A stretch of 19,929 nt of DNA from an uncultured Erysipelotrichaceae bacterium (GTDB lineage: Bacteria > Bacillota_I > Bacilli_A > Erysipelotrichales > Erysipelotrichaceae). The position numbers and the translations under genes were made by a program. Location: NCBI GenBank assembly GCA_902803275.1, contig CADCPE010000014.1:1-19929 (forward strand), written 5' to 3'. Under the pieces are notes generated by a model. It was given only the letters and a program-made list of their open reading frames with translations. It did not search any database and was not told the DNA's origin. Every line of letters starts with the position of its first letter. Position 1 is the first letter of the stretch. Shown here in pieces: positions 7,610 to 14,318 of the stretch.

Positions 7610-8797
7610 CTTCATCTCATGCCATCCTTCCGGCACATAGTCATCAAAGTAATGATGTGTGCCGAAATGCTGTGTAGAATCGAGATTGTTTTCAAATACC
7701 CGGTCGGCATAGTTTGAATATTCAACCGTCGATCCGTCATTTCTTTCATAGGTCTCGACGCCCATGATCGATTCGTGCCTGAGCCTCTGGATATAGTCAT
7801 CACTGCTCTCGCCCAAGGAGTGACCGGTATTAAAACGCATATCGTTCTGTGCAATAGACTGATTCAATCCGGCACGCCAGCTGTCGAGATCTCTTGAAAG
7901 GGAATCTCTGAGACGATCGGATGCCGCCCAGGAAGCCTGCTGCTGAGCAAAGGCGGCGTTCCACATGGCCTGGTTCTGCATGCTTTCCATTGAAGCTTTC
8001 TGTCTTTGCGCCTGTTCCTGCATGGCGTTAAATTCCTTGATATAGCGTTCCGTCTCATCGGTAGATCTGACGGTATCAATAAATCTCAGGAAATCCTTCA
8101 GATCTTCCTTTTTATCAGAGATCATGTAGCCGACAAAAGGCATCTTCCATTCGGCCGAGGCGATCGGCGTGTTCATATCGGTTTCCGCCTGACCGAAAGG
8201 CCTGTCGGAAATATTCTCATAAATGCCGGCGGCATTGATGGTATCGATCTCAAAGCCCTGACGGTTTATACATACGGCCAGGATCCTGCCCTTGTCTTCA
8301 TAGACACCTATACCGCCGTCCAGCAGATACTTTCTTATGCAGATGCCCAAAGGGACCGCAGAAAGAGACATGGCAAACTGGATATTGCTGATGAATTCCT
8401 GAATGCTGTTCCTGTATTCTTCCTCGATCCTTCTGGACATGTTTTCGGACAGGTCACAATAGTCCTTGCCTTTGACTTTTTTGCCCAGGATGGAAGCAGC
8501 TATGCTGTCGATATCATCAGTCAAAGACTGCGGGGTCGCATACCAGGCGCCGGTATCATTCTGAGGCCTGCTGTTTTGAGGCTGTTCAAACATATAAGGC
8601 ATCTGAAATCTTTTCTTCTCATAGATATATGATTCACCAGTCTGATAATGGATCATGCAGTTGCCTTTGGTCGCCTTGACTTCAATGTGAATGCGCTGAG
8701 TTAAAGGATAACTGATAACTTCCATATGTCCCTGAGTTTCATAGCCTTTGGGAAGTTCACATTCCAACAAGTTTCTGCTGCCGTCTTTAATAATCAT
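7601..8797 (-). CDS. Uncharacterised protein, ribbon-less paralogue of the upstream zinc-ribbon protein
   Basis: 398 residues with no named family recognised. It aligns by eye with the 492-residue protein encoded just upstream. The N-terminal beta region (LPKGYET... IHIEVKATKGNCMIHYQTGE) corresponds to VPEDFELS... TARIKASDDNGIVLVSDSKE. A mid segment FLRFIDTVRSTDE matches FLNFVATLITDQ. The C-terminal RHESIMGVETYERNDGST with ADRVFEN matches ARSEATMGVNTYTNSYGQD with ADHVYEN. The paired-cysteine ribbon is absent. A Gln/Met/Ala-rich helix (about 265-310) is probably a coiled coil. There is no signal peptide or membrane segment, so it is likely cytoplasmic. AGGAAAGG precedes the ATG and 14 bases separate it from the upstream gene, so it is the last gene of a three-gene operon. 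Confidence 0.78.
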   Translation of the reverse strand: MIIKDGSRNLLECELPKGYETQGHMEVISYPLTQRIHIEVKATKGNCMIHYQTGESYIYEKKRFQMPYMFEQPQNSRPQNDTGAWYATPQSLTDDIDSIAASILGKKVKGKDYCDLSENMSRRIEEEYRNSIQEFISNIQFAMSLSAVPLGICIRKYLLDGGIGVYEDKGRILAVCINRQGFEIDTINAAGIYENISDRPFGQAETDMNTPIASAEWKMPFVGYMISDKKEDLKDFLRFIDTVRSTDETERYIKEFNAMQEQAQRQKASMESMQNQAMWNAAFAQQQASWAASDRLRDSLSRDLDSWRAGLNQSIAQNDMRFNTGHSLGESSDDYIQRLRHESIMGVETYERNDGSTVEYSNYADRVFENNLDSTQHFGTHHYFDDYVPEGWHEMKKK

Positions 8798-8811
8798 CTG
8801 CTTAACCTTTC

Positions 8812-10290
8812 CTATTTATCATCTATCTTTTTCCAGTTGAGATCATTGAGCACGTCCTGATCAAGAGCATTTCCTGAAACGCCATAGACGTCTCCATACT
8901 GATTCTCATAAACATGATCGGCTCCGACACTTACACTTACATCCTGACCGTAGCTGTTGGTATAGGTATTGACGCCCATGGTGGCTTCGCTTCTTGCTTT
9001 TGAGATCCTGTCCTGCGATTCATTCCGCAATCTGATCGAATCCATCAGGCCTTCGGATGCCGAGCGTGAGTATTCGGATATCTTCTTTGAAGTTTCCATC
9101 TGCATCGCGTGCAGCTGCTGCTGCTTCTGCATGACGATAGCCTGATTCTGAGCAACAACCTGCCTTATCTCCGCCATCTTCTGAGCGATCTTCTCGTTCT
9201 GCCTTTGGCCCATAGCCTGATCAGTTATCAGTGTTGCGACGAAGTTTAGGAAGATCCTCTGGGCATCTTCTTCCCTGTCCGCAAGAGCCAGACAGGCATA
9301 TTTGCGATAGGCACCGAAGGTGATCTGATCAACTCTTCTTTTCGGATGACCGAATATCGGTTCCTCGTTTTCCTTTGCTGGCTCATCATTTTTCACAGGT
9401 TCAGGCTCTTTGGCTTCCTTCTGTTTACGCATGGCCTTGCCTATCAGGCCGCCGCTCATCATATCGCTGAAGGTGAGCTTTTCCTTGCCTTTGATGACAT
9501 CGGATATCGTTTCGTTGAGACTGTTGAAGGAAGGCGAATCGCCAAAGATCTTGGAGACGTTTTCCTTGATGCCGTCAAGATTCAAACCTTTAAGCAGGTC
9601 TCCGCCATAAAGCAGCTCCGCTCCTTCATAATCCATGCCCGCAAAGATCACGACCTTGCAGCCGTTTTCCAGTTCGGATTCATATCTGTAAAGGATAGAT
9701 TCGCATCTGTGGTTTACAGGTGTGGAATTGATCTCCACAAAAGAATCAAAGGTCTGAATGTCAGTTTTAAGCTGGTCTAAAGCTTCCTGCGGATGAGTTC
9801 CCAGAAAGCTCGGCAGTCTGGTCTTGGAAACCAGTCGGAATTGCCGGTTGTAGGTCGATGAGACGAAGTCCTTCATGATCTGTTCATCATCCATAAAAGA
9901 GCAGTAACCGCTGCTTGTGTGATTCGGTACCAGACCGATAATGGTCTTGATGAAGATGTTTCTGACATCATGGTAGAGTTCCTTGGAGTCAGAGACCAGC
10001 ACGATGCCGTTGTCATCACTTGCTTTGATTCTGGCAGTGAAAGGAATCATTTCTGATTGCCAGCTGTTGTTTATGGTGGCGCTCAGTTCAAAATCTTCCG
10101 GAACAACTGCCGAAGCAACCTTGATGCCATCAGCGGTGACAAAATCTCTTCTGCCGTTATCATTTTCGTTTTTCTCGTATCTGATGTGAATGGTGCTGCC
10201 GCATTTAGGACATTTGGCAATATTGACATCGCTGCTGTCAACACTCAACGATGCGCCGCATTGCGGGCAGACAAAAGCTTTTAATTCCAT
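8812..10290 (-). CDS. Zinc-ribbon protein with coiled-coil and C-terminal repeat-like domain, function unknown
   Basis: An N-terminal ribbon, CPQC (8-11) and CPKC (27-30), is followed by a beta-rich domain (about 50-120), a mixed region to about 330, and a long Gln-rich helix (about 345-430, NEKIAQKMAEI through QKQQQLHAMQ) expected to form a coiled coil. The last ~70 residues (SEATMGVNTYTN... ADHVYEN... LNDLNWKKIDDK) form a small domain shared with the downstream 398-residue paralogue. Between them a proline- and acid-rich linker (KEPEPVKNDEPAKENEEP) suggests flexible modules. The start is secure: AAGGAGG stands 5 bases before the ATG. No catalytic motif is seen and no membrane segment is evident. 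Its place between a lipoprotein gene (11 bases upstream) and its paralogue implies joint expression, but no function is assigned. Confidence 0.8.
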   Translation of the reverse strand: MELKAFVCPQCGASLSVDSSDVNIAKCPKCGSTIHIRYEKNENDNGRRDFVTADGIKVASAVVPEDFELSATINNSWQSEMIPFTARIKASDDNGIVLVSDSKELYHDVRNIFIKTIIGLVPNHTSSGYCSFMDDEQIMKDFVSSTYNRQFRLVSKTRLPSFLGTHPQEALDQLKTDIQTFDSFVEINSTPVNHRCESILYRYESELENGCKVVIFAGMDYEGAELLYGGDLLKGLNLDGIKENVSKIFGDSPSFNSLNETISDVIKGKEKLTFSDMMSGGLIGKAMRKQKEAKEPEPVKNDEPAKENEEPIFGHPKRRVDQITFGAYRKYACLALADREEDAQRIFLNFVATLITDQAMGQRQNEKIAQKMAEIRQVVAQNQAIVMQKQQQLHAMQMETSKKISEYSRSASEGLMDSIRLRNESQDRISKARSEATMGVNTYTNSYGQDVSVSVGADHVYENQYGDVYGVSGNALDQDVLNDLNWKKIDDK

Positions 10291-10301
10291 GGAAGACCTC
10301 C

Positions 10302-10604
10302 TTAAGCCATACCGTTACTTATAACGGTGATCTTTAGTTCAACATCATGATCAGGCATGATGAATTCGAATTCGCCGTCTTTGATCTTCTTGATCTCAAG
10401 GCCGTTGTTGCCGTTGAGATACAGATCGCCATCAGAAACCACAACAGTCAGCACCTTGACCGTATCGCCGGCCTTGGCCCTTTTCGGACATTTATCCAGA
10501 AAGCGCTCACCGGAAACGACTTTGATCGAATGTCCACCAAGACAGCTGCTTAACAGTAATGCCAAAGACATGATAAGAACTCCTTTTAATATGGTATTTT
10601 TCAT
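10302..10604 (-). CDS. Small lipoprotein with a beta-sandwich-like domain
   Basis: 100 residues. A short basic start and hydrophobic stretch end in the lipobox LSSC (18-21), so the mature protein should be lipidated on Cys21 and face the outside. The rest has the pattern AGDTVKV... EFEFIMPDHDVELKITV, close to the end of bacterial InlB B-like/Flg_new-type repeats, in which a MP..DV motif closes a small beta domain. A single such domain on a lipoprotein would be unusually small. AGAGGTG (10616-10610) gives a good ribosome site 5 bases before the ATG. It is the first gene of the operon with the two large proteins downstream; the 11-base gap supports cotranscription. Its role is unknown. Confidence 0.8.
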   Translation of the reverse strand: MKNTILKGVLIMSLALLLSSCLGGHSIKVVSGERFLDKCPKRAKAGDTVKVLTVVVSDGDLYLNGNNGLEIKKIKDGEFEFIMPDHDVELKITVISNGMA

Positions 10605-10639
10605 AGGAACACCTCTGTAAGTATCTTCTTTTATTAATT

Positions 10640-10665
10640 AAATTATAAAGCAAAACAGCTGTAAA
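10640..10665 (-). promoter_or_regulatory. Candidate promoter of the lipoprotein/zinc-ribbon operon
   Basis: A consensus TATAAT lies on the - strand at 10647-10642, in an AT-rich setting, about 38 bases before the ATG at 10604. No good -35 hexamer is found at 16-18 bases, so the assignment is tentative. Confidence 0.35.
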
Positions 10666-10728
10666 TCGGTTTTTCAATAATATTGTTAGACCAGGCAGGA
10701 AAAAGACAGATAAGGCAAAAGCAAAAAA

Positions 10729-10758
10729 CCAAAAAAAGAACCATCAAGTGATGGCTCT
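10729..10758 (-). terminator. Intrinsic terminator of the sugar ATPase/esterase operon
   Basis: On the - strand AGAGCCATC (10758-10750) pairs with GATGGTTCT (10745-10737), with a four-base loop and one G-T pair, followed by seven Ts (the A run at 10731-10737) and more Ts beyond. It lies directly after the stop of the esterase gene. Confidence 0.85.
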
Positions 10759-10762
10759 GTTT

Positions 10763-11725
10763 CTAGAAAATATTGTTTATCCAATCCGTACAAAGATCGG
10801 CCCACTTATGGACGTGCGGTATGTCCATGGCCAGATCGTTTCTGCCATCGGCAAGACCCAGTCCGTGAACGCCCTCAGGGAACAGATGCATTTCAAACGG
10901 AATGCCTACTGCCGTAAGACTCTGCCCCAGAGCGAAAGAGTTGCGCGGATCATCGCTGTTGGTCTGCCAGATGAAGAAAGGCGGTACATCTCTTGTGATA
11001 TTCACTTCAGGAGAATAGTAGATCAGCTCTTCCTTGTTGGCAAAGAACGGATTCCTGATGGTATCAGAGAACGGATCGACGAAGAAGCCGCCCGGAAGTC
11101 CGGCAAACGCAAAGGCTCCATAGCCCATCACGATGCCGTCCGGTCTTGAGCTTTCTTTTTCGATCGGATCATCGCTGTCCTTAAGGCCCTGATCAAAATG
11201 GGTTCCGGCATTGCCCGACAGCATGCCTCCGGCTGAAAAGCCCATGCAGATGATCTTGTCGGTCACATTGAGTTCATCTTTCCTGCAGCGGATCGTTCTG
11301 ATCGCTCTTTGCATATCATCAAGAGCGTCTTTTCTTGAATAAGGCTGCAGTCTGTATGTCAGGATCGCCGTATTGAAACCTTTATCCGCAAAATACAATG
11401 CAACATTGAAACCTTCGCATCCGGTCCTGGTCGAGAATCCGCCGCCGCAGGCAACGATGATCGTACCGGTCTTTTCACTCTTTCCCTGAGCAGGAACGAA
11501 GATGATCGACGGTTCGATCTGTAAAGGATCACGCTCATCAAAGCCCGGCGTCTGGCCTTCTGGCCAGAGCGGAATGACTTCAAATCTTTTTACCGCTTCG
11601 TTCCAGGTATCAAGATTGAGCTTTCTGTTCATCGACCCGTCAGGATTGCGGTGCCTTGAAATATTGATGACCACGGCGTCTTCAGCGACGACCTTTTTTA
11701 ATTCCTCGTAATTGTTCTGATACAT
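10763..11725 (-). CDS. Alpha/beta-hydrolase esterase, acetyl/feruloyl esterase-like
   Basis: 320 residues, no signal peptide, so cytoplasmic. CGGGF (93-97) is the oxyanion-hole loop (HGGG in most of the family), GFSAG (162-166) carries the nucleophile S164, and later SDDP and GVHGLGLA segments supply the likely acid and histidine of the triad. Overall it resembles the esterase/lipase group that contains xylan acetylesterases and BD-FAE-type feruloyl esterases, so deacylation of imported oligosaccharides is plausible; the substrate is not shown by the sequence. Only 13 bases separate it from the sugar ATPase gene upstream and no terminator intervenes, so both share a transcript. No ribosome site precedes the ATG at 11725, so expression may rely on reinitiation after the upstream stop. 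A strong terminator follows. Confidence 0.88.
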   Translation of the reverse strand: MYQNNYEELKKVVAEDAVVINISRHRNPDGSMNRKLNLDTWNEAVKRFEVIPLWPEGQTPGFDERDPLQIEPSIIFVPAQGKSEKTGTIIVACGGGFSTRTGCEGFNVALYFADKGFNTAILTYRLQPYSRKDALDDMQRAIRTIRCRKDELNVTDKIICMGFSAGGMLSGNAGTHFDQGLKDSDDPIEKESSRPDGIVMGYGAFAFAGLPGGFFVDPFSDTIRNPFFANKEELIYYSPEVNITRDVPPFFIWQTNSDDPRNSFALGQSLTAVGIPFEMHLFPEGVHGLGLADGRNDLAMDIPHVHKWADLCTDWINNIF

Positions 11726-11738
11726 AAGTTAAGTATAT

Positions 11739-12938
11739 TTAGATAAGATTGTTTTCCGTTTCGGCATCAAAGACGTGGATCAGGGATGGATTGAAGTTGA
11801 AGGTGAAATCCTTGCCTAATGAAACTCTGTCGAGATCAAGGTTGGCAGTCGGGATAACTGCAACGATATCCTCACCGTTAAGGTTGATGTGCAGATGTAC
11901 TTCTGAACCCATCATTTCTGAAACTTCGATGTTGCCGGTAAAGCCTTCTTCAGCCATTTCAACATGGACAGGTCTTACACCTACGACAACAGTCGTTTCA
12001 GGATGGTCTTTTTCCTTGAGACCTTTCTGATATCTTTCATCAAGTTTGATATCTCTGCCCTGGATAGTAACATAGTAATCGCCGTTTTTGATCGTCAGCG
12101 GGATATTGTGGAAGAAGTTGATCTGTGGCGTGCCGATAAAGCCGGCAACGAAGACGTTATATGGATGATTGAATACTTCCTGCGGGGTACCGACCTGCTG
12201 GATAAAGCCGTCTTTCATGACGACGATCCTGTCGCCCAGAGTCATGGCTTCGACCTGGTCATGAGTAACGTATACGAATGTCGTATTGATCTTCTGACGC
12301 AGTCTGATGATCTCGGATCTCATCTGGCCACGCAGCTTGGCATCAAGGTTGGATAATGGCTCATCCATCAGGATGACCTGAGGTGAACGGACGATGGCAC
12401 GGCCGATAGCAACTCTCTGTCTCTGGCCTCCGGAAAGGGCTTTTGGAAGACGGTCGAGGATCTGGGTGATCTCCAGCGTTCTGGCTGCTTCTCTGACTTT
12501 TTCGTCTATTTCTTCCTTAGGCAGTTTCGCAAGCTTCAAAGAGAAGGCCATATTTTCATAGACGGTCATATGCGGATAGAGCGAATAGTTCTGGAAGACC
12601 ATGGCAATGTTGCGGTCTCTAGGAGCGATGACGTTGGAAAGCTTGTCACCGATGTAGAGTTCACCTTCAGTGATCTCTTCAAGACCGGCGATCATACGCA
12701 AAGTGGTGGATTTGCCGCATCCTGAAGGACCGACCAGAACGACGAATTCCTTATCCTTGATCTCCAGGTTGAATTCCTGAACGGCTACAACGCCTTCATC
12801 AGTGATCTGCAGATTAGGAACAAAATCCTCATCCGGAGCTGTTTCCTGTCTTTTCTTGGCAGCTCTTTTGTTCTGCTTGATCTCTTCCGGGGTGATCGGA
12901 TAGATCTTCTTAATGTTTTTTAATGTAATACTTGACAT
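11739..12938 (-). CDS. MsmK/UgpC-type carbohydrate ABC transporter ATPase
   Basis: Walker A GPSGCGKS (70-77), Q-loop Q115, LSGGQ (167-171), Walker B VILMDE (187-192) and H225 form a complete nucleotide-binding domain. A C-terminal beta domain with VVGVRPVHVEM is the regulatory/TOBE region typical of MalK, MsmK and UgpC. Between the first strand and GVVAVQEF there is a charged insertion (about 14-48, EEIKQNKRAAKKRQ), which I recall from related Bacillota ATPases; total length 399. No permease or sugar-binding protein is nearby, fitting an ATPase shared by several CUT1 importers (MsmK in streptococci is the known case; here inference). The ATG at 12938 is the only sensible start, since an in-frame TAA lies two codons upstream. 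Ribosome-site strength is poor unless the leader hairpin folds. Confidence 0.93.
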   Translation of the reverse strand: MSSITLKNIKKIYPITPEEIKQNKRAAKKRQETAPDEDFVPNLQITDEGVVAVQEFNLEIKDKEFVVLVGPSGCGKSTTLRMIAGLEEITEGELYIGDKLSNVIAPRDRNIAMVFQNYSLYPHMTVYENMAFSLKLAKLPKEEIDEKVREAARTLEITQILDRLPKALSGGQRQRVAIGRAIVRSPQVILMDEPLSNLDAKLRGQMRSEIIRLRQKINTTFVYVTHDQVEAMTLGDRIVVMKDGFIQQVGTPQEVFNHPYNVFVAGFIGTPQINFFHNIPLTIKNGDYYVTIQGRDIKLDERYQKGLKEKDHPETTVVVGVRPVHVEMAEEGFTGNIEVSEMMGSEVHLHINLNGEDIVAVIPTANLDLDRVSLGKDFTFNFNPSLIHVFDAETENNLI

Positions 12939-13093
12939 CGATTATGCTCTGATAATCAGGCCTTCGCCCTTTTACCTCATTGAAGACCGACACTGAGGAT
13001 CTTCAACATTTTCAACATGTCTCCACTATGTTGACCCGTGAGCAACGGTTTCCTCCTTCTTTTGGCTTGCTGTAAACGTGGAGCCAGCATTAC
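12939..13093 (-). promoter_or_regulatory. Structured 5' leader of the sugar ATPase gene
   Basis: Read on the - strand from the predicted start near 13087, the leader holds several pairing elements. TCAACAT and ATGTTGA (7 bp) flank a nine-base loop (13034-13012). GAAGA/TCTTC and CCTCA/TGAGG overlap, so they are mutually exclusive. GATTAT/ATAATC (12957-12940) sits one base before the ATG. A strong AAGGAGG (13058-13052) precedes TTG 13045, which could open a 22-codon ORF ending with TGA at 12977. I recognise no known riboswitch class. The combination suggests translational or attenuation control, but the pairing strengths were judged by eye. Confidence 0.45.
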
Positions 13094-13122
13094 ATCTTAA
13101 TTATTCCAGATACTTCATTCAA
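13094..13122 (-). promoter_or_regulatory. Promoter of the sugar ATPase operon
   Basis: On the - strand TTGAAT (13122-13117) and TAAGAT (13099-13094) are separated by exactly 17 bases, each matching four of six consensus positions. This would place the RNA start near 13087 and give a leader of about 150 bases. A GTCGG...CCGAC repeat (13142-13169) lies upstream and might be an operator, but it is short. Confidence 0.5.
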
Positions 13123-13175
13123 TTCCTTTTAAATATGTGTCGTCGGCTTTTGATTATGTCTAAACCGACAGAACA

Positions 13176-13210
13176 TAAAAATGCTTCCAGACAGATCCAT
13201 GGAAGCATTT
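13176..13210 (-). terminator. Intrinsic terminator of the second amino-acid ABC cassette
   Basis: On the - strand AAATGCTTCCA (13210-13200) pairs perfectly with TGGAAGCATTT (13189-13179), loop 10 bases, followed by further Ts. It lies 16 bases after the stop of the ATPase gene. Confidence 0.85.
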
Positions 13211-13226
13211 ATTGAAGATCATCAGC

Positions 13227-14318
13227 TCAGCTCAGCCTGACTTGCAGGCAGAGCTGATTAGGAAGTTCATTGTCCTGCACAAAAGAGTAGGTCACCGTTT
13301 CACAGATGCCCTTAAGGACCTTTATGCCCAGTTCATCATCGCTTTTTGTAATGTCGGCCTGCATGCCGGCATAGCTGAATGTCCATGAAGCGCTCTTATC
13401 CTTTTCAGAATATTCCAGGACCGCTTTGAAACGGGGATCCTTAATCGAATTGATCAGAAGCTGGCTTGTTTCCTCAAAGACCAGCAGGATGCGCTTGGTG
13501 CATGCCATAGCGATCTCGTTCTTGCTGCAGTAGTTTTCGATCATGGATGCCATGCTCAGGAAGTCGTAGTTGCGGGAACTGATATCCAGAGTAAGGACCT
13601 TGAGCTTCTTGACGAAACGGCGGGTGTTTTCCTTTCCGGGATTATCAAAGATCTCGTCCGGTGTGCCATCTTCATAAATACCGCCTTCATCCATATAGAG
13701 TACCCGATTGGAGATAGAGCGGGCGAAGTTCATCTCGTGGGTCACGATCAGCATCGTCCTGCCCAGCTTCGCAAGTTCCCTGATGACCGCTTCAACTTCG
13801 CCAACCATCGTCGGATCAAGGGCACTGGTCGGCTCATCGAGCATTATAACTTCCGGATCCATGGCCAGAGTCCTGGCGATCGCGACACGCTGCTTCTGGC
13901 CGCCTGATAGTTCGTCGGGATAATTGAAGGCCTTTTCCACAAGACCGACCATTCTTAGCAGTTCGATCCCTTTATCAAAAGCTTCCTGTCTGGAAACGCC
14001 TTTAAGCCTGACAGGGGACATCATGATGTTTTCAATGACACTTAAATGATTGAACAGATTGAAATTCTGAAAGACCATGCCTGTTTTCTGGCGGATCCTG
14101 CTGATATCGCAGTTTCTGTCGGTTATATCTTCCCCATCAAAATAGATGTGACCATCGTCAGGCCTTTCCAGCAGATTGATGCAGCGAAGCAGGGTGCTCT
14201 TGCCGGTACCGGAAGGACCGATGACCGCAATGATGTCACCATCATTTATCTCAACATTCACATCCTTAAGCGGGATGGCATTGTCATATTCTTTTCTTAA
14301 GTGTTCGATTCTAATCAT
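13227..14318 (-). CDS. Polar amino-acid ABC transporter ATPase with C-terminal GHKL-like extension (second copy)
   Basis: A 363-residue paralogue of the product of 3137-4228, with Walker A GPSGTGKS at the same position (34-41), an LSGGQKQR signature, Walker B VIMLDE, SALD and VTHEM. The domain belongs to the GlnQ/HisP group and should drive the permease encoded just upstream. After residue ~243 comes the same kind of 120-residue tail: LLVFEETSQLLINSI in place of FEELCQG, and LGIKVLKGICETVTYSF followed by NQLCLQV at the end. Identity in the tail is clearly lower than in the ATPase part, but length and pattern are kept, which argues for a real function. A good AAAGGAG precedes the ATG, and the start overlaps the permease stop by 8 bases. 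Substrate differences between the two cassettes cannot be read from the ATPase. Confidence 0.92.
   Translation of the reverse strand: MIRIEHLRKEYDNAIPLKDVNVEINDGDIIAVIGPSGTGKSTLLRCINLLERPDDGHIYFDGEDITDRNCDISRIRQKTGMVFQNFNLFNHLSVIENIMMSPVRLKGVSRQEAFDKGIELLRMVGLVEKAFNYPDELSGGQKQRVAIARTLAMDPEVIMLDEPTSALDPTMVGEVEAVIRELAKLGRTMLIVTHEMNFARSISNRVLYMDEGGIYEDGTPDEIFDNPGKENTRRFVKKLKVLTLDISSRNYDFLSMASMIENYCSKNEIAMACTKRILLVFEETSQLLINSIKDPRFKAVLEYSEKDKSASWTFSYAGMQADITKSDDELGIKVLKGICETVTYSFVQDNELPNQLCLQVRLS

Noticed and set aside
8006..8632. 208-codon open frame on the + strand inside the 398-residue gene
   Set aside because: No ribosome site and no recognisable motifs; the opposite strand has a homologous paralogue supporting it as the real gene.
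9100..9190. CAG/CTG-rich stretch in the 492-residue gene as a simple repeat
   Set aside because: It encodes the Gln-rich coiled coil with varied codons and is not a tandem DNA repeat.
10621..10728. Search for a small gene or RNA in the gap between the lipoprotein and esterase genes
   Set aside because: Only an AT-rich promoter-like stretch and the downstream terminator tail are seen; no frame with a ribosome site.
13142..13169. GTCGG...CCGAC inverted repeat as an operator
   Set aside because: Only five pairs with a long spacer; could arise by chance, so it is mentioned but not called as a site.
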